A DNA stretch of 64,000 nt from contig JALIGW010000002.1 in the NCBI GenBank assembly GCA_023053685.1, positions 247,081,356 to 247,145,355 on the forward strand. Direction: 5' to 3'. Both the position numbers and the translations under genes were made by a program. This DNA is from Diadophis punctatus similis (Eukaryota; Chordata; Lepidosauria; Squamata; Dipsadidae). Below are positions 1 to 16,789 of the stretch, piece by piece (position 1 is the first letter of the stretch; every line of letters begins with the position of its first letter). A model generated the notes under the pieces. That model was not told the origin of the DNA. It searched no databases and saw only the letters and a program-made list of their open reading frames with translations.

Positions 1-75
1 GTATGTATGTTTGTATGTAGGGCTGTGAAAATATCTACAGACCCCCTCACATCCTGGACATAAATTGTTTCAATT
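1..75 (+). repeat. CR1/L3-type LINE fragment
   Basis: Matches the LINE 3' region at 17480-17540 (shared CATCCTGGACATAAATTG). It continues past the left edge. Confidence 0.6.
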
Positions 76-420
76 TATTTATTGTGGGAACCCGGGCAGC
101 CTGAATGCAGCTCCCACCTCGGAGGCAGCCAGCAAGCAAACAAATGTAGCTCTCCAGCTGGGAGGTGACAGGGCGGAGCCCCGCCTCCAGCTGGTGAGAG
201 CAGAGCAGGCAGCGCGCACACCATCCCCACCGCCGCGATGGCTGGGAGGGATGCACGAGCCAAATGGTTGGAGCCGAGCTTGGCAGAGTTTGCAAACGGG
301 CTTGGCAGTGCTGTGGCGGGGCCGGGGGGGGGGTGCTCACCCACGGAGACCATCCTCAAGCGAACGGCCGGGCTTGGCCAAAGCGACGGAAAGGCGCGCA
401 CGGGATGGGTCCACTGACCT
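76..420. other. GC-rich segment, unassigned
   Basis: A GC-rich stretch with frames on both strands but no recognised protein, no copy in the other units and no splice structure. It replaces the left part of the MITE that follows. Nothing further can be supported. Confidence 0.4.
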
Positions 421-718
421 ATTTCACAATTATGACCGTTGCAACATCCCCAAGGTCGCCTTATCAAACTTCAGATGCTTGGCAACTGATTCATGACAGT
501 TGCAGTGTCCTTGGATCATGTGATCACCTTTTGTAATCTTCTGACAAGCAAATCCAATGGGGAAGCCAGATTCATTTCACAACAGTGTTACTAATAATTA
601 GTGATTCACTTAAGAAATGTGACAAGAAAACTTGTAAAATGGAGAAAAACATTTAATAACTGTCTCACTTAACAACAGAAATTTTGGGCTGAATTGCAGT
701 CATAAGGAGAGAACCACC
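421..718. mobile_element. MITE downstream of gene A, left part missing
   Basis: One of four copies of an abundant squamate-type short element whose ends read GGTAGTCC ... GGACTACC. The copies lie at 421-718, 21722-24615 (split by L2), 49251-49912 (split by CR1) and 60310-60697, each just downstream of a finger exon. Confidence 0.65.
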
Positions 719-719
719 T

Positions 720-6842
<6,123 letters not shown>

Positions 6843-6856
6843 CTTCTCTCTGGTCT

Positions 6857-7140
6857 CTAATAAAGCTGCAAAAGGGAAGTTAAGGAAAATTCAAAACGAG
6901 AAATGTGGATGAACCTACCAATTTCTGGGACTGGAGGGGGAGGAATCTTGTTAGTTAGCTTGATATGTAGTGACATATTGGGAAAATTGCACAGAACCCT
7001 TCAGGATCTCAATGTCAATTAAAACATTGGAAAAACATATTTAAAACTGTTTTTGATTTCTACTTCCTAGTTTCATTAAAATTTAATTTGTATGTGTTCT
7101 GTATTTCTGTAATAATACAGTAATAATACTGTATTTAATA
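6857..7140. other. Intron 1 of gene A next to the SCAN exon
   Basis: AT-rich intron, partly matched in units B (30260-30440) and C (55210-55400). No gene seen. Confidence 0.5.
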
Positions 7141-7245
7141 CAGTAATAATACTGTATTATTTATTTATTTATGTGTGTGTATGTATATATATATATATAT
7201 ATATGTGTGTATATATGTATATATGTATATATTTCTATTTCTATT
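7141..7245. repeat. (TA)n/(TATG)n simple repeat
   Basis: Alternating TA and TATG blocks followed by TTTCTA repeats, probably the tail of the adjoining LINE. Confidence 0.85.
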
Positions 7246-7885
7246 TCTATGCCGCCCAACTCCAGAAGGACTCAGGGCGGCTCACAGCAGGAAGAAATAC
7301 AAATCAATATATCAATTATGAAAAAATTAAAAAACAAGTTAAAAAACACATTTTAAATTTAAAATACTTTCAATCATCCATACACTCCTGGGGCGACCTT
7401 GCTAGTTGTTGCCAAGGTCAATGGCTCCAAGCCTGATGGAAAAGCCAGGTCTTAATGGCTTTCCGGAAGGCCAGTAAGGTGGGGGTAGAGCGGATCTCAG
7501 GAGGAAGCTGATTCCAGAGAGCCGGGGCAGCCACAGAGAAGGCTCTCCCACGCAGCCCGCCAGCCGGCATTGTTTAGCTGACGGGACCTGGAGGAGACCA
7601 ACTCTGTGGGATCTCACAGGTCGTTGGGAGCTGTGTGGTAGAAGGCGGTCTCGAAGATAGCCTGGTCCTAAGCCATGTAGGGCGTTAAAGGTGATAACCA
7701 ACACCTTGAATTGTGTCCAAAGACCAATAGGTAGCCAGTGCAGCTCGCGGAGGATTGGTGTAGTGTGGGTGTAACTGGGTATACCCACAACAGCTCACGC
7801 GGCTGCGTTCTGGACCAACTGTAGTCTCCAAACACTCTTCAGGAGTAGCCCCATGTACAGCGCATAGCAATAATCAAGCCTAGAG
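7246..7885 (-). mobile_element. L2-type LINE 3' fragment
   Basis: On the minus strand this encodes the end of the same reverse transcriptase protein as 23686-24216 (shared RELHWLPI, FKVLVITF and PSAKQCRLAG) and ends in the GGGCGGCATA 3' tail. It is 5'-truncated. Confidence 0.85.
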
Positions 7886-8137
7886 ATGTAAAATTTCTGA
7901 AAATTTTGAAGCTCGGAAAACCCCCTGGTTTTTTTCCGTTTTTTTGTCGGGGGGGGGGGACGGAAATTTTTGGAAAAATTGAAAAAAATGCTACATCAGT
8001 GGTTCCCAAAGTGGGCGGTGGGAAACCTTAGGGGGGCGGTGAGAGGCAAGGGTAGCAACAGGGGGCCAGTGAGAGGGGCCAGGGGGGCGGTAGGTGGTTC
8101 GCCATGCTTTTGCACTTGAAGGTCCATTGCGTTCCTC

Positions 8138-8218
8138 GCTCTTGTGTGCAGGGCAGCCCATTATGAAAGAAAACGCGAGATGTTTTCTTTCAGAATGGGC
8201 TGCCCTGCACACAAGAGC
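8138..8218. repeat. Long inverted repeat (37-bp arms, 7-bp loop)
   Basis: The arms start GCTCTTGTGTGCAGGGCAGC and differ at one position, around the loop GCGAGAT. It would fold as a stable hairpin in RNA of either strand. Confidence 0.9.
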
Positions 8219-8377
8219 ATTGAATGCGACGGAGTTACAAATGCTAGGTACTGAGCGCGGCACAGCGACGAGGGAAGCCGACCGCTCCCGAAGCTGCTTG
8301 GGCGAGCGCTCGCAGACCCGCGGGAAGGCCCTGCTGCGGAACCTGTGCATGCACATTCTTTCCCGCCCGGCATCCCC

Positions 8378-8390
8378 GGTGCCTAGCAAC
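8378..8390. promoter_or_regulatory. RFX X-box-like site in captured promoter
   Basis: GGTGCCTAGCAAC; its reverse complement GTTGCTAGGCACC is one base from the common X-box GTTGCTAGGCAAC. It lies 35 bp before the captured ATG. X-boxes are typical of ciliary gene promoters. Confidence 0.6.
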
Positions 8391-8424
8391 TCGGCGTGTG
8401 CAATTCAGCGGGCTCCCCTCCAGC

Positions 8425-8623
8425 ATGGCGCACCCGCGGATCTCAGCCCAACTGCCCCCCAACATGGACCCCACCAAGGCACCTGTGGCCTTCGGCCGCC
8501 AAGGCCTCCCCAAGCTCAATGAAGAGCTGCAGCACCCCGAGCTGCTGATGCAGCAGCCGGCCTTGATGGCGCTCTGTGACCTGGTGCACAACCCAGAGAA
8601 CGCTTACCAAGCCATCGGCCTGG
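8425..8623 (+). pseudogene. Captured RSPH14 (RTDR1)-like first coding exon
   Basis: An ATG-initiated 66-codon frame beginning MAHPRIS and containing [14 protein letters not shown] and [10 protein letters not shown], ending exactly at a splice donor GG/GTGAGC. This resembles from memory the N-terminus of radial spoke head 14 homologue (RSPH14, formerly RTDR1), an armadillo-type axonemal protein. The parent gene is elsewhere; only exon 1 with its upstream GC-rich promoter and the start of intron 1 lie inside the hAT element. Several differences from the remembered protein (for instance QQPALM where RQKALM is expected) suggest loss of constraint. Without downstream exons it cannot make the full protein, though a transcript from it is possible. 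Identity is a family-level recall and needs a search. Confidence 0.72.
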
Positions 8624-8639
8624 GTGAGCGGCGGCGGCG

Positions 8640-8695
8640 GCCTGGCCACAGCTGGCGGGAGGGAAGAGAAGGGAGGGAGGGAAGGAAGGAAGGAA

Positions 8696-8744
<49 letters not shown>

Positions 8745-8764
8745 GGAGGAGGGAGGGAGGGAGG

Positions 8765-8848
<84 letters not shown>

Positions 8849-8888
8849 AGAGACAAAAAAGAAAGGAGGGAGGGAAGAAGGAAAGAAA

Positions 8889-8956
<68 letters not shown>

Positions 8957-9176
8957 AGAAGGTAGGTAGATAGGAAGGCAGACAGACAGAAAGAAAGAAA
9001 AGATGATAGGAAGGAAGGAAGGAAGGAAGGAAGGAAGGAAGGAAGGAAGGAAGGAAGGAAGGAAGGAAGGAAGACAGACAGAAAGAAAGAAAGAAAAAGA
9101 AAGATGGTAGGAAGAAAGACAGAAAGAAAAAGAAAAAAGAAGGGGGAAGGTAGAAAAGAAAGAAAGAACAAAAGAA
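8640..9176. repeat. (GAAA)n/(GGAA)n purine tract
   Basis: Long GAAA and GGAA microsatellite blocks. The Lys/Arg- or Ser/Phe-rich frames across it are artefacts of the repeat. Confidence 0.95.
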
Positions 9177-9715
9177 AGACTTATGACCACAATTGAGCCT
9201 AACATTTTAGTTGCTAAGCAAGAGCGTTGTTAAGTGAGTTTCACCACACTTTACAAGTTGGCCACGGCCCCCCGGTCACCTGACCACTAAGCCATGCCCA
9301 CCTGAGGGGTTGGGGTGAGGGGTGGTGAGGATGAGTTTGTAGCACCAAGGGGGCAGTGGACTGAAAAAGTTTGGGAACCACTGTGCTACATTAGCACTTT
9401 TTTGTCTTTTTAAGATTGAAAGTCATTGTTACTTGAGGAACATAAAATATGACTATGGACAATTTGACTTGGCATAAAATTATCCCAACTAGCATATTAA
9501 ACATATAGTGTAGTTTTTGGATGAACCTACCAATGTCTGGGATGGGGGGGGGGGAATCTTATTACTTAGCTTGGTCTCTCTACATATGGGGAAAATTGCA
9601 GAGAACTCTTCAGGATGTCAATGTCTATCAAAATATTGGAAAAACATATTTAAATGTTTTTGATTTCTATTTCCTAGTTTTTATTAAAATTTAATTTTTA
9701 AGTTTATGTCTTCTT

Positions 9716-9733
9716 CTTCTTCTTCTTCTTCTT

Positions 9734-9817
<84 letters not shown>

Positions 9818-9820
9818 TAC
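9716..9820. repeat. (TTC)n then (TTA)n microsatellite
   Basis: About 16 TTC units followed by about 18 TTA units, in intron 1 of gene A. Confidence 0.95.
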
Positions 9821-9954
9821 TCTAGGCAGCAATTATACATAATGCTCCTTCTTACTATTTCTCCCACATAACAGCACTATTAAATAGATTGGGCTGAGAG
9901 TTGGGATGGGCTCAAGGCTTTCATGCCAAAGGTTGGACTAGAAGTTAATCTTTA

Positions 9955-9990
9955 TTTATTTATTCATTCATTCATTCATTCATTCATTTA
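9955..9990. repeat. (ATTC)n microsatellite
   Basis: Short ATTC array within the sequence shared by intron 1 of the three units. Confidence 0.85.
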
Positions 9991-10149
9991 GTCAACACGT
10001 GTACAAGATAACAGGTATGATATAAACATAAACAAAAGCAAAGTATGTATAGGTAAAAATTAGACAATAGGACAGATTTTTGAAGCCTTGTGCTTTCATC
10101 ACTGAACCAAATGGCTCTCTCTGGCTAACTATACTTTTATTTAAAAGTA

Positions 10150-11965
10150 TACAAAAGTCAAAGACAACAAAAAAAGCTTCTTCCAACACATTAACAACAA
10201 GAAAAAAATCAAAGAAACTGTTGGTCCACTAAAGAGAGAAGACGGCAAAGAAGTAACAGACAACACAGACAAAGCAGAGCTACTGATCACATTCTTCGCA
10301 TCAGTCTTCACACAAAAGGAAACTGCAGCTCAACTACCCAGCAACACAAATATAAAAAACAGATTCGAAGCAAGACTCAACCTAACCAAAAATACAGTAA
10401 GAGATCACCTATCTGAACTTAACGAATACAAAGCACCAGGACCAGACGGATTACATCCCAGAGTCCTAAAAGAACTAGCAGAAGTCATTTCAGAACCACT
10501 GCACCACATCTTCCACAAATCCTGGAACACAGGGGAACTACCCGAGGACTGGAAAAGAGCTGACGTGGTCCCCATCTTCAAAAAAGGTAAAAAAACAGAC
10601 CCAGGAAACTACAGACCAATCAGCCTAACATCAATACCTGGGAAAATACTGGAAAAAATAATTAAAAACCAGATCTCCCATCATCTAAAAACAAACCAAG
10701 TAATAACCAACAGTTAACACGGATTTGTTAAGAACAAGTCATGCCAAACCAACCTCATTTCATTCTTCAACACTGTGACCAAATTAGTAGACCAGCGTAA
10801 TGCAGTAGACATAATATACCTGGACTTTAGCAAAGCATTTGACAAAGTAGACCACAACCTACTCCTTCATAAGCTAGAAAAAAGCGGGATAGACAGCTAC
10901 ACAACCAGATGGATTAACAATTGGCTGACCAACCGTACCCAGCGAGTAGTCCTCAATGGCTCTAAGTCCACATGGAGAGAAGTAAGCAGTGGCGTACCAC
11001 AAGGTTCCGTCCTAGGCCCAGTACTCTTTAATATCTTCATAAATGACCTAGATGAGGGAATAGCAGGAGGACTAACCAAATTTGCAGATGATACCAAGCT
11101 GGCGGGAGTAGCAAACACCCCAGAGGACAGACTCAAAATCCAGAGGGACCTCGACAGACTCGAACACTGGGCCCAAACCAATAAAATGAAATTTAACAGA
11201 GAAAAGTAAAATTCTGCACCTAGGCAAGAAGAATCAAAAATACACATACAAACTAGGCGAAACCACACTCAATAGCAGCGATTGCGAAAGGGATCTCGGA
11301 GTCCTGGTAGACAGCCAACTAAATATGAGCCAGCAGTGTGCAGCAGCAGCCAAAAAGGCCAATACAGTCCTGAGCTGCATAAATAGAGGGATACAATCAA
11401 GGACCAGAGAGGTACTAGTACCACTCTATATAAAGCCTTGGTCAGACCACACCTAGAGTACTGCATCCAGTTTTGGTCACCACACTACAAAAAAGACATT
11501 GAAACCCTAGAGAAAGTGCAGAGGAGAGCAACCAGGATGATAAAGGGTCTGGAAAATAAAACATACGAAGAGCGGTTGCAGGAACTGAGCTTGGCCAGTC
11601 TGGCGAAGAGAAGGACCAGGGGTGACATGATAGCAGTGTTTCAATACTTGAGGGGCTGCCAGAGAGAGGAGGGGGTCAGGCTGTTCTCTATTGCACCAGA
11701 AAGCCAAACAAGGAATAACGGATGGAAGCTGACCAAGGAGAGATTCAACCTGGAAGTGAGGAGAAACTTTCTGACAGTGAGAGCGATCAACCAGTGGAAC
11801 AGCTTGCCAGCAGAGGTCGTGAGAGCCCCAACACTTGCAACCTTCAAGGAGAGACTGGACTGCCATCTGTCTCAAATGGTGTAGGAACTCCTGCTTGAGC
11901 AGGGGGTTGGACTAGATGACCTACAGGGTCCCTTCCAACTCTAATAATAAATCTAAAAAATCTAA
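10150..11965 (+). mobile_element. CR1 LINE, 5'-truncated, broken
   Basis: Plus-strand reverse transcriptase domain with [21 protein letters not shown] and the C-terminal LVRPHLEYCIQFWSP. An in-frame stop lies at about 10715 and frameshifts near 11205 and 11430. The 3' UTR ends GGTTGGACTAGATGACC. Comparison with unit C (about 55630) places the insertion inside intron 1. Not functional. Confidence 0.93.
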
Positions 11966-12129
11966 TATAGTTTAATACACAGTTTAATATCATTTCTATG
12001 GCTGCATCGTTAAGAGCAACCATTTGCACAATCCAAATCATAAATGTCCCAGGTCACAACCAGCAATTGACATGAGGGGCTCTCTAAATCCACTTAATAA
12101 CTAAATAAACCAACTAGGGAGTTCAACAT

Positions 12130-12781
12130 CCAGGCTTAACAAAAGCCAAGCTTGACAAAAAACATTGGACTAATTGGGAAAAGTGTGTGAATGATGCATC
12201 TCAGCCCAAGGAGCAACTCCATCCGCAGAACCAAACTGGTGACAGTGGGGAAAGGCGGGAAAGAAAGCATGAAACCCGAGTTCCAGTTTTTGCACACCTT
12301 GCACCCAACTCCTTGCACACGGAGTTTAAACCCTTGCATGCAAAGCCAGCAGGAGGCACTCCAGCCGCTCGCTTCTCTCGGCCTAGGAAGGGGGAGGACA
12401 GGGAAACCCCTTCTAAAAATGGAGCCACGAAATATGCAGGAAACTGTCCAGGAATCAAGGCTGACTTGGAGGCACAAATCTCTGCTTTGCAATGACGACC
12501 TCTCCTCCTCTCCCTCCCACGCGAAGGTTTTCCCATCCAAATGGAGGGTAAACGGCTCCATCCTTTCTGCAACTCCGGGTTCCCCCCCCCCTTACGGGTA
12601 ACGCGCAGCATCGGAAGTTTTGCTTTCTCCCCTCCCTGCACGGGGGCAGTAGGGGAAAATGGGGCCACTGAGTCCCCCCATCCCACGACTCCAAGTCTGA
12701 TTGAAGTTTTGCATGTCTCCACGCGAGCCTTCCAGCGCGGGAAACCCCCCACCCCACCCCAATCACTGAACCCCGACTCAC
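12130..12781 (-). other. GC-rich conserved first part of intron 1, gene A
   Basis: Closely matched by 55770-56459 in unit C and in part by 31230-31656 in unit B. Several long frames on both strands cross it, but none is shared with coding-like change across the copies. It is most likely promoter-proximal intron. Confidence 0.55.
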
Positions 12782-13090
12782 GACTGAATTTCGGACCCTG
12801 CAAGACTTCGCTGCAGCCTCTTCCCTTGCTAGAAAGGCTCACAGGGGGGGGGGGGACGGGGGGAGGCAGAATCGGAGACCGTAGAAAGAGCAAACACACT
12901 TTCAAGCCTTTGCTGGAAAATGCCTCATGAAGCACGCACCTCTCTTGACTTGGGAAAGAGGCTGGCGCATGCTCAGTTCTCTTGTAAGCGGGGTGGGGCC
13001 GGGAGGGAGGGAGCTGCCCCACTCTTCCAAGGAGCCCCCTAGAGGATCCTGTGCGCAATGCCTGAGGACCCTGGAAGGGCTCAGAACGTC
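12782..13090 (-). promoter_or_regulatory. Promoter and non-coding exon 1 of gene A (A1)
   Basis: A GC-rich block repeated in units A, B and C upstream of each SCAN exon. It carries a GCGCATGCTCAG motif resembling an NRF1 half site, then a transcribed-looking stretch ending at a conserved donor GTGAGT (plus-strand ac at 12780-12781). The start site is not defined. No TATA box is obvious. Confidence 0.6.
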
Positions 13091-13290
13091 ATGAGAATTT
13101 TTAAATAGATTAACAGAGTTGGAAGGGAGCTTGGAGGTCATCTAGTCCAACCCACCGCCCAAACAAGAGACCCTACACCATTTCTGACAGATAGCAATCC
13201 AGTCTCTTCTTGAAAGCTTCCAGTGATGAAGCTCCCACAACTTCTGAAGGCAAGCTGTTCCATTGGTTGATTGCTCTCAATATCAGGAAT
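13091..13290 (-). mobile_element. CR1 3'-end fragment
   Basis: The reverse complement is the CR1 terminal domain and 3' UTR (GGTTGGACTAGATGACC). The same insertion adjoins promoter C (56785-56817 and 57599-57770), so it predates that duplication. Confidence 0.8.
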
Positions 13291-13500
13291 ATTACAAGCT
13301 CACATTAGAAATGAAAGACAAGGAGGAAACAGAATTCTATGAGGTTTGGGATAAGTGGTATAATTGGTTAGAACAGAGAAATAAAAATGTATAGAAATAA
13401 ATGTAAATAACTGTAAGAGACATATGACACAATACTGTTAAAGAAAAAAAATGTTTATTGTTATGTAAATTGGAAAAATGGAATATTAAAAAAAAGAAAT
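13291..13500 (+). mobile_element. L1-type LINE 3' tip
   Basis: Encodes a stretch resembling the last residues of L1 ORF2 (EFYEVWDKWYNWLEQRNKN), then an AT-rich 3' end and an A-rich tail. It joins A1 to A2. Confidence 0.6.
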
Positions 13501-13733
13501 AAAGCGTAAATCCTCTTTTCTGCGATCCTGTGGGGGTTTTTTCCCCTGGGGGCAAAGCAAAGGATCCGAAGCTTTGCTTTCTCCCCTGCCTGCCCCGTAC
13601 ATGCACAGGGGCGGCAGGGGAACATGGGACCACTGGCCCCCACTTCCCACAACTCCAAGCCTGATGAAGTTTTGCAAGTCTCCATGCGAGCCTCCAGCGT
13701 GTAAGAAAAGCCCCATCACTGAACCCCGAATCA

Positions 13734-14005
13734 CGTCTGGATCTCCAAGTCCAAGACTTCCATACAGCCTCTTTGCTTGCTAGAAAGGCTCACCCAAAGG
13801 CAGAATTGGATACTGTAGAAAGAGCGGACATGCTTTCAAGTCTTTGCTGTAAAATGCCTAGAGAAGCATGCACCTCTCTTGACTTGAGAAAGAGGCCGGC
13901 GCATGCTCAGTTCTCTTGTAAGGCAGGGGTAGGGAGGGAGCTGCCTGGCTCTTCCAGGGAGCTCCCTAGAGAATCCTTTGCACATTGCGAGAAGACCCTG
14001 CAAGG
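13734..14005 (-). promoter_or_regulatory. Orphan promoter/exon 1 copy (A2)
   Basis: A second copy of the promoter block, with no gene body between it and A1. It resembles unit B more than A1. The donor that is GTGAGT elsewhere reads GTGATT here (plus-strand 13733-13734), so splicing from it would be weakened. An hAT element sits in its upstream part at 14014-14749. Confidence 0.55.
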
Positions 14006-14013
14006 GCGTAGGA

Positions 14014-14749
14014 CAGCGGTTCCCAACCTTCCTAATGCCGCGACCCATGCCCCGCCCCCGCGACCCCCCCCATGACCCACCTCGCCACCACCATTTGGGT
14101 TCTTTTACCCTCTGCGCAATCGCAAAGCATTCTGCGCATGTGCAGAGGGTAAAAGAACCCAAATGGCAGCATCTGGGCGAAGTCTCCAGATCCGGGCGAA
14201 GTCTCCGCTCGCTTCGCATGTTGCCTCTGGGAGCTTTTCGAGCCCCATCGCGAAAGGCATGCGCGACTTCGGCAGGGCCGGGACAGGCGGCTGCCCAGAG
14301 AGCCACCCCCTTCACAGAGTCTCTCCCATCTACCTGTAGTGTTCGGGGCGAAGGATATGGCTCTCTCCGGGCAGCCGCTGTCCCGGCCCCGCCAAAGCTG
14401 CACACGCCTTTCGCAGGGGTGAAATGCTCCCGGTTCATTTTTGCCTGTCGGTCATCGCAGAGCTGATGGAGCCAGTGGCGTTCGCGGTGCGGGGCTTCCC
14501 CCGCCCACTTCCCCCGCCCGCCGCGATGCCGCCATTTGAATTCTTTTGCCCTCTGCACATGCATAACGCTTTGCGCATACGCAGAGGGTAAAAGAACCCA
14601 AATGACGCCGGCGGGGTGGGTCGCGGGTTGTGGGGCGCGATATGGCCAGGCCTGTGGCAGTGGGGGGGAGCTGAGGATGCCGGGGCAACCCCTGGGAAAT
14701 GGTTGTTCGACCCCCAAAGGGGTCCCGACCCCCAGGTTGGGAACCACTG
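14014..14749. mobile_element. hAT-type element, 736 bp, in orphan promoter A2
   Basis: Ends CAGCGGTTCCCAACCTT ... AGGTTGGGAACCACTG with perfect 8-bp duplication GCGTAGGA at 14006-14013 and 14750-14757. Unit B has the empty site near 31920. It contains inverted copies of GGTTCTTTTACCCTCTGCGC. Long frames on both strands reflect high GC, not a gene. Confidence 0.92.
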
Positions 14750-14929
14750 GCGTAGGACATCATGTTCCATGCAGCTCTGGGATGATGGGCATTAAACTCG
14801 AAGTAAAGGTTCCCTCTAACATTGCCTATCTAGAAAGGAAGTAGCATCTCCAGCAGGCGTCAGTTTCTAGATTTTCCTTTTTTAATCTCTAAGAACCATC
14901 TGTGATCTTGTGATGATTGAGAAAGTCTC

Positions 14930-15437
14930 ATCATACACATATTGACAGCAGCTAGAATCACCTATACACAATTCTGGAGGAACACCGATATACCCAAAGA
15001 AGACGATATTATTAGAAAGATAATGAATTGTGCTGAGATGGATAAATTAACAAAGGAACTAAGGGACAGACAAGAATCTGATTACTACAAAATATGGAAT
15101 AAATTCTATGACTGGTTGAGAGAGAGAAGGAATAAACAAAATAAGACGTAAAACCGCTAACCCTGAATAACATAAGAAAATAACGCTCAAATAATGTATT
15201 CGTGAAAGTAAATACAACAATGTATATATGTAAAGATTATAGATCTAAAGACTACATAGATATATTTGTATATTAATATATTGCTTTATGGAAAAAAAAT
15301 CAATCTTCTGATAATATCTGATGAAAGCTTATTTTAAATAGAGGCTAAATAGAAAAGCCCCAAATGTCTGTTTAATGTTGTTTGTGTTGAATGTTGTTTT
15401 GTCATATGTATTTAATTTAAAAAAAATTTTTTAAAAA
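14930..15437 (+). mobile_element. L1 LINE 3' fragment
   Basis: Encodes the L1 ORF2 C-terminus (LTAARITYTQFWRNTDIPK) to a stop at about 15151, then an AT-rich UTR and A-rich tail. Flanked by the 10-bp duplication AGAAAGTCTC (14920-14929 and 15438-15447). Unit B (about 32090) lacks it. Confidence 0.88.
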
Positions 15438-15447
15438 AGAAAGTCTC

Positions 15448-16766
15448 TGTGGAGACTCAAAAATCCCTTTCCTCAAGAGCAGCTTCTCTGAAGGATCTCT
15501 AGGGATTCCCAGAAGGCATCAAAAATGAGCAAAATCCTGTCAGAAATGGCAGGGCGGTCAAAAGACAAGGAAGAAAAGTGAAACCCAGTCTATGTCTTGT
15601 GGCTGATGGCAAACTCAGCCTTGAAGTGAGGGGAGATCAAGGGGCTGGCAGAGACACAGGGAGGAAAGCCACAGGTTGAGGAAAATTAAGATTTGTATTG
15701 ATTTTTCTTTAGTGATTTCAATTATTACAGCTGCCTTTTAAAATTCATGCCTTTGGGCAGCCATGGAGGCTTGGAAATACCAAAGCCAGCCTGTAATAAT
15801 GTGAATAATCCTGAAGTATAGATCCTGATGAAAAAGAGGCATCAAAAGAAAAGTACAAAAATGGAGAGAAAGCTCGAACGTGTAGAGTAGACCTTTAAAC
15901 TTTTTTACCTCAAAAGAAGCCGCCATGATGGTGGGAGATTGGGAGAATAAAGTCTCATATGTGACTAGAGAAAAAGTGGAAAAAGCTCAAATACTACAAG
16001 GCAAAAAAAAAAGATATAAAGAGTTATATTTTGGTGTTGAGTAGGGAATACGCCTCAGTAAATTTTAGTAGGAACCTTTGGAGTAAAAGAATATTTTTTT
16101 CTAGCCAAAAGTAATGAAGATGTCACTGATTTGAAAAGATTAGTCTGGATTTGGAGATGACAGTTCAAGAAAAAAGAGATTTAGCTACAATTAATGAATG
16201 AAAGAAAGGATGGAGGGGAATGTGGTTAAGAAGCAATTTTAAAAGAATGGCCTTAACTTCTCATTCTGCCTCCATTCTTTTCAGCCCATTTCTCTACATA
16301 TCAAGTCCAACCTGTCTAATTTTGTCAGTCTTCCATTATGAAAAAAATGACAATGATTAGGAAACCATAATCGGTGTCTTTTCACCTGTTTGATGCAGAA
16401 CCGTCAATGAACAATATTTGAATAAATATTTTCAAGGAAGCTACGTCCTCTGAAAGCCTGAAGTATTGTCTCCCACAAATCTTTCGAAAAGTTTCATGTA
16501 TTTTTAATTTTTAGTTAGAACAAAATGGAATTTAATAATATCTCATGAATAACCATACCAGTGATATTTAATTAAATTTAATTCACATTTAGATTTTTTT
16601 CTAAACCTTGTCATATAATTAGAAAGGCAAAAGTACTTGAAAAGGGGTTTTTGAACATGCATTTCATGGACTTCTCCAATTATTCTCCTCATTCTGGCTT
16701 ATTTAGTGAGAGGAATGAAGTTTTCCATACACGATACAATCACATGTTCATGGGGATGGTGCAAAG
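15448..16766. other. Intergenic, no gene seen
   Basis: The first part to about 15840 matches 32110-32490 in unit B. The rest is AT-rich with stops in all frames and no recognised element. Confidence 0.5.
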
Positions 16767-16789
16767 CAGGGGTGTCAACCTCAATTTCA

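Larger units (their letters stand above)
7997..9383 (+). mobile_element. Gene-carrying non-autonomous hAT element, copy 1 (1387 bp)
   Basis: Ends CAGTGGTTCCCAAA ... TTTGGGAACCACTG with a perfect 8-bp duplication TGCTACAT at 7989-7996 and 9384-9391. The left 106 bp and right 200 bp match the element at 41380-44553. The middle (about 8103-9176) is a passenger containing a hairpin, an RSPH14-like exon and (GAAA)n. It lies in intron 1 of gene A. No transposase is encoded. Confidence 0.92.

Noticed and set aside
8398..9205. Long Lys/Arg/Glu-rich and Ser/Phe/Leu-rich frames
   Set aside because: They run through (GAAA)n and (GGAA)n microsatellite; only the first part (8425-8623) has gene-like content.
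10775..11209. A host reverse transcriptase gene
   Set aside because: It is CR1 LINE sequence with a nonsense codon and frameshifts.
12201..13058. 285-codon minus-strand frame over promoter A1
   Set aside because: High GC keeps it open; it is not preserved as a frame in B and C and it crosses the splice donor.
13836..14747. 303-codon minus-strand frame
   Set aside because: It crosses an hAT element inserted with its own target duplication, and the frame disappears at the empty site in unit B.
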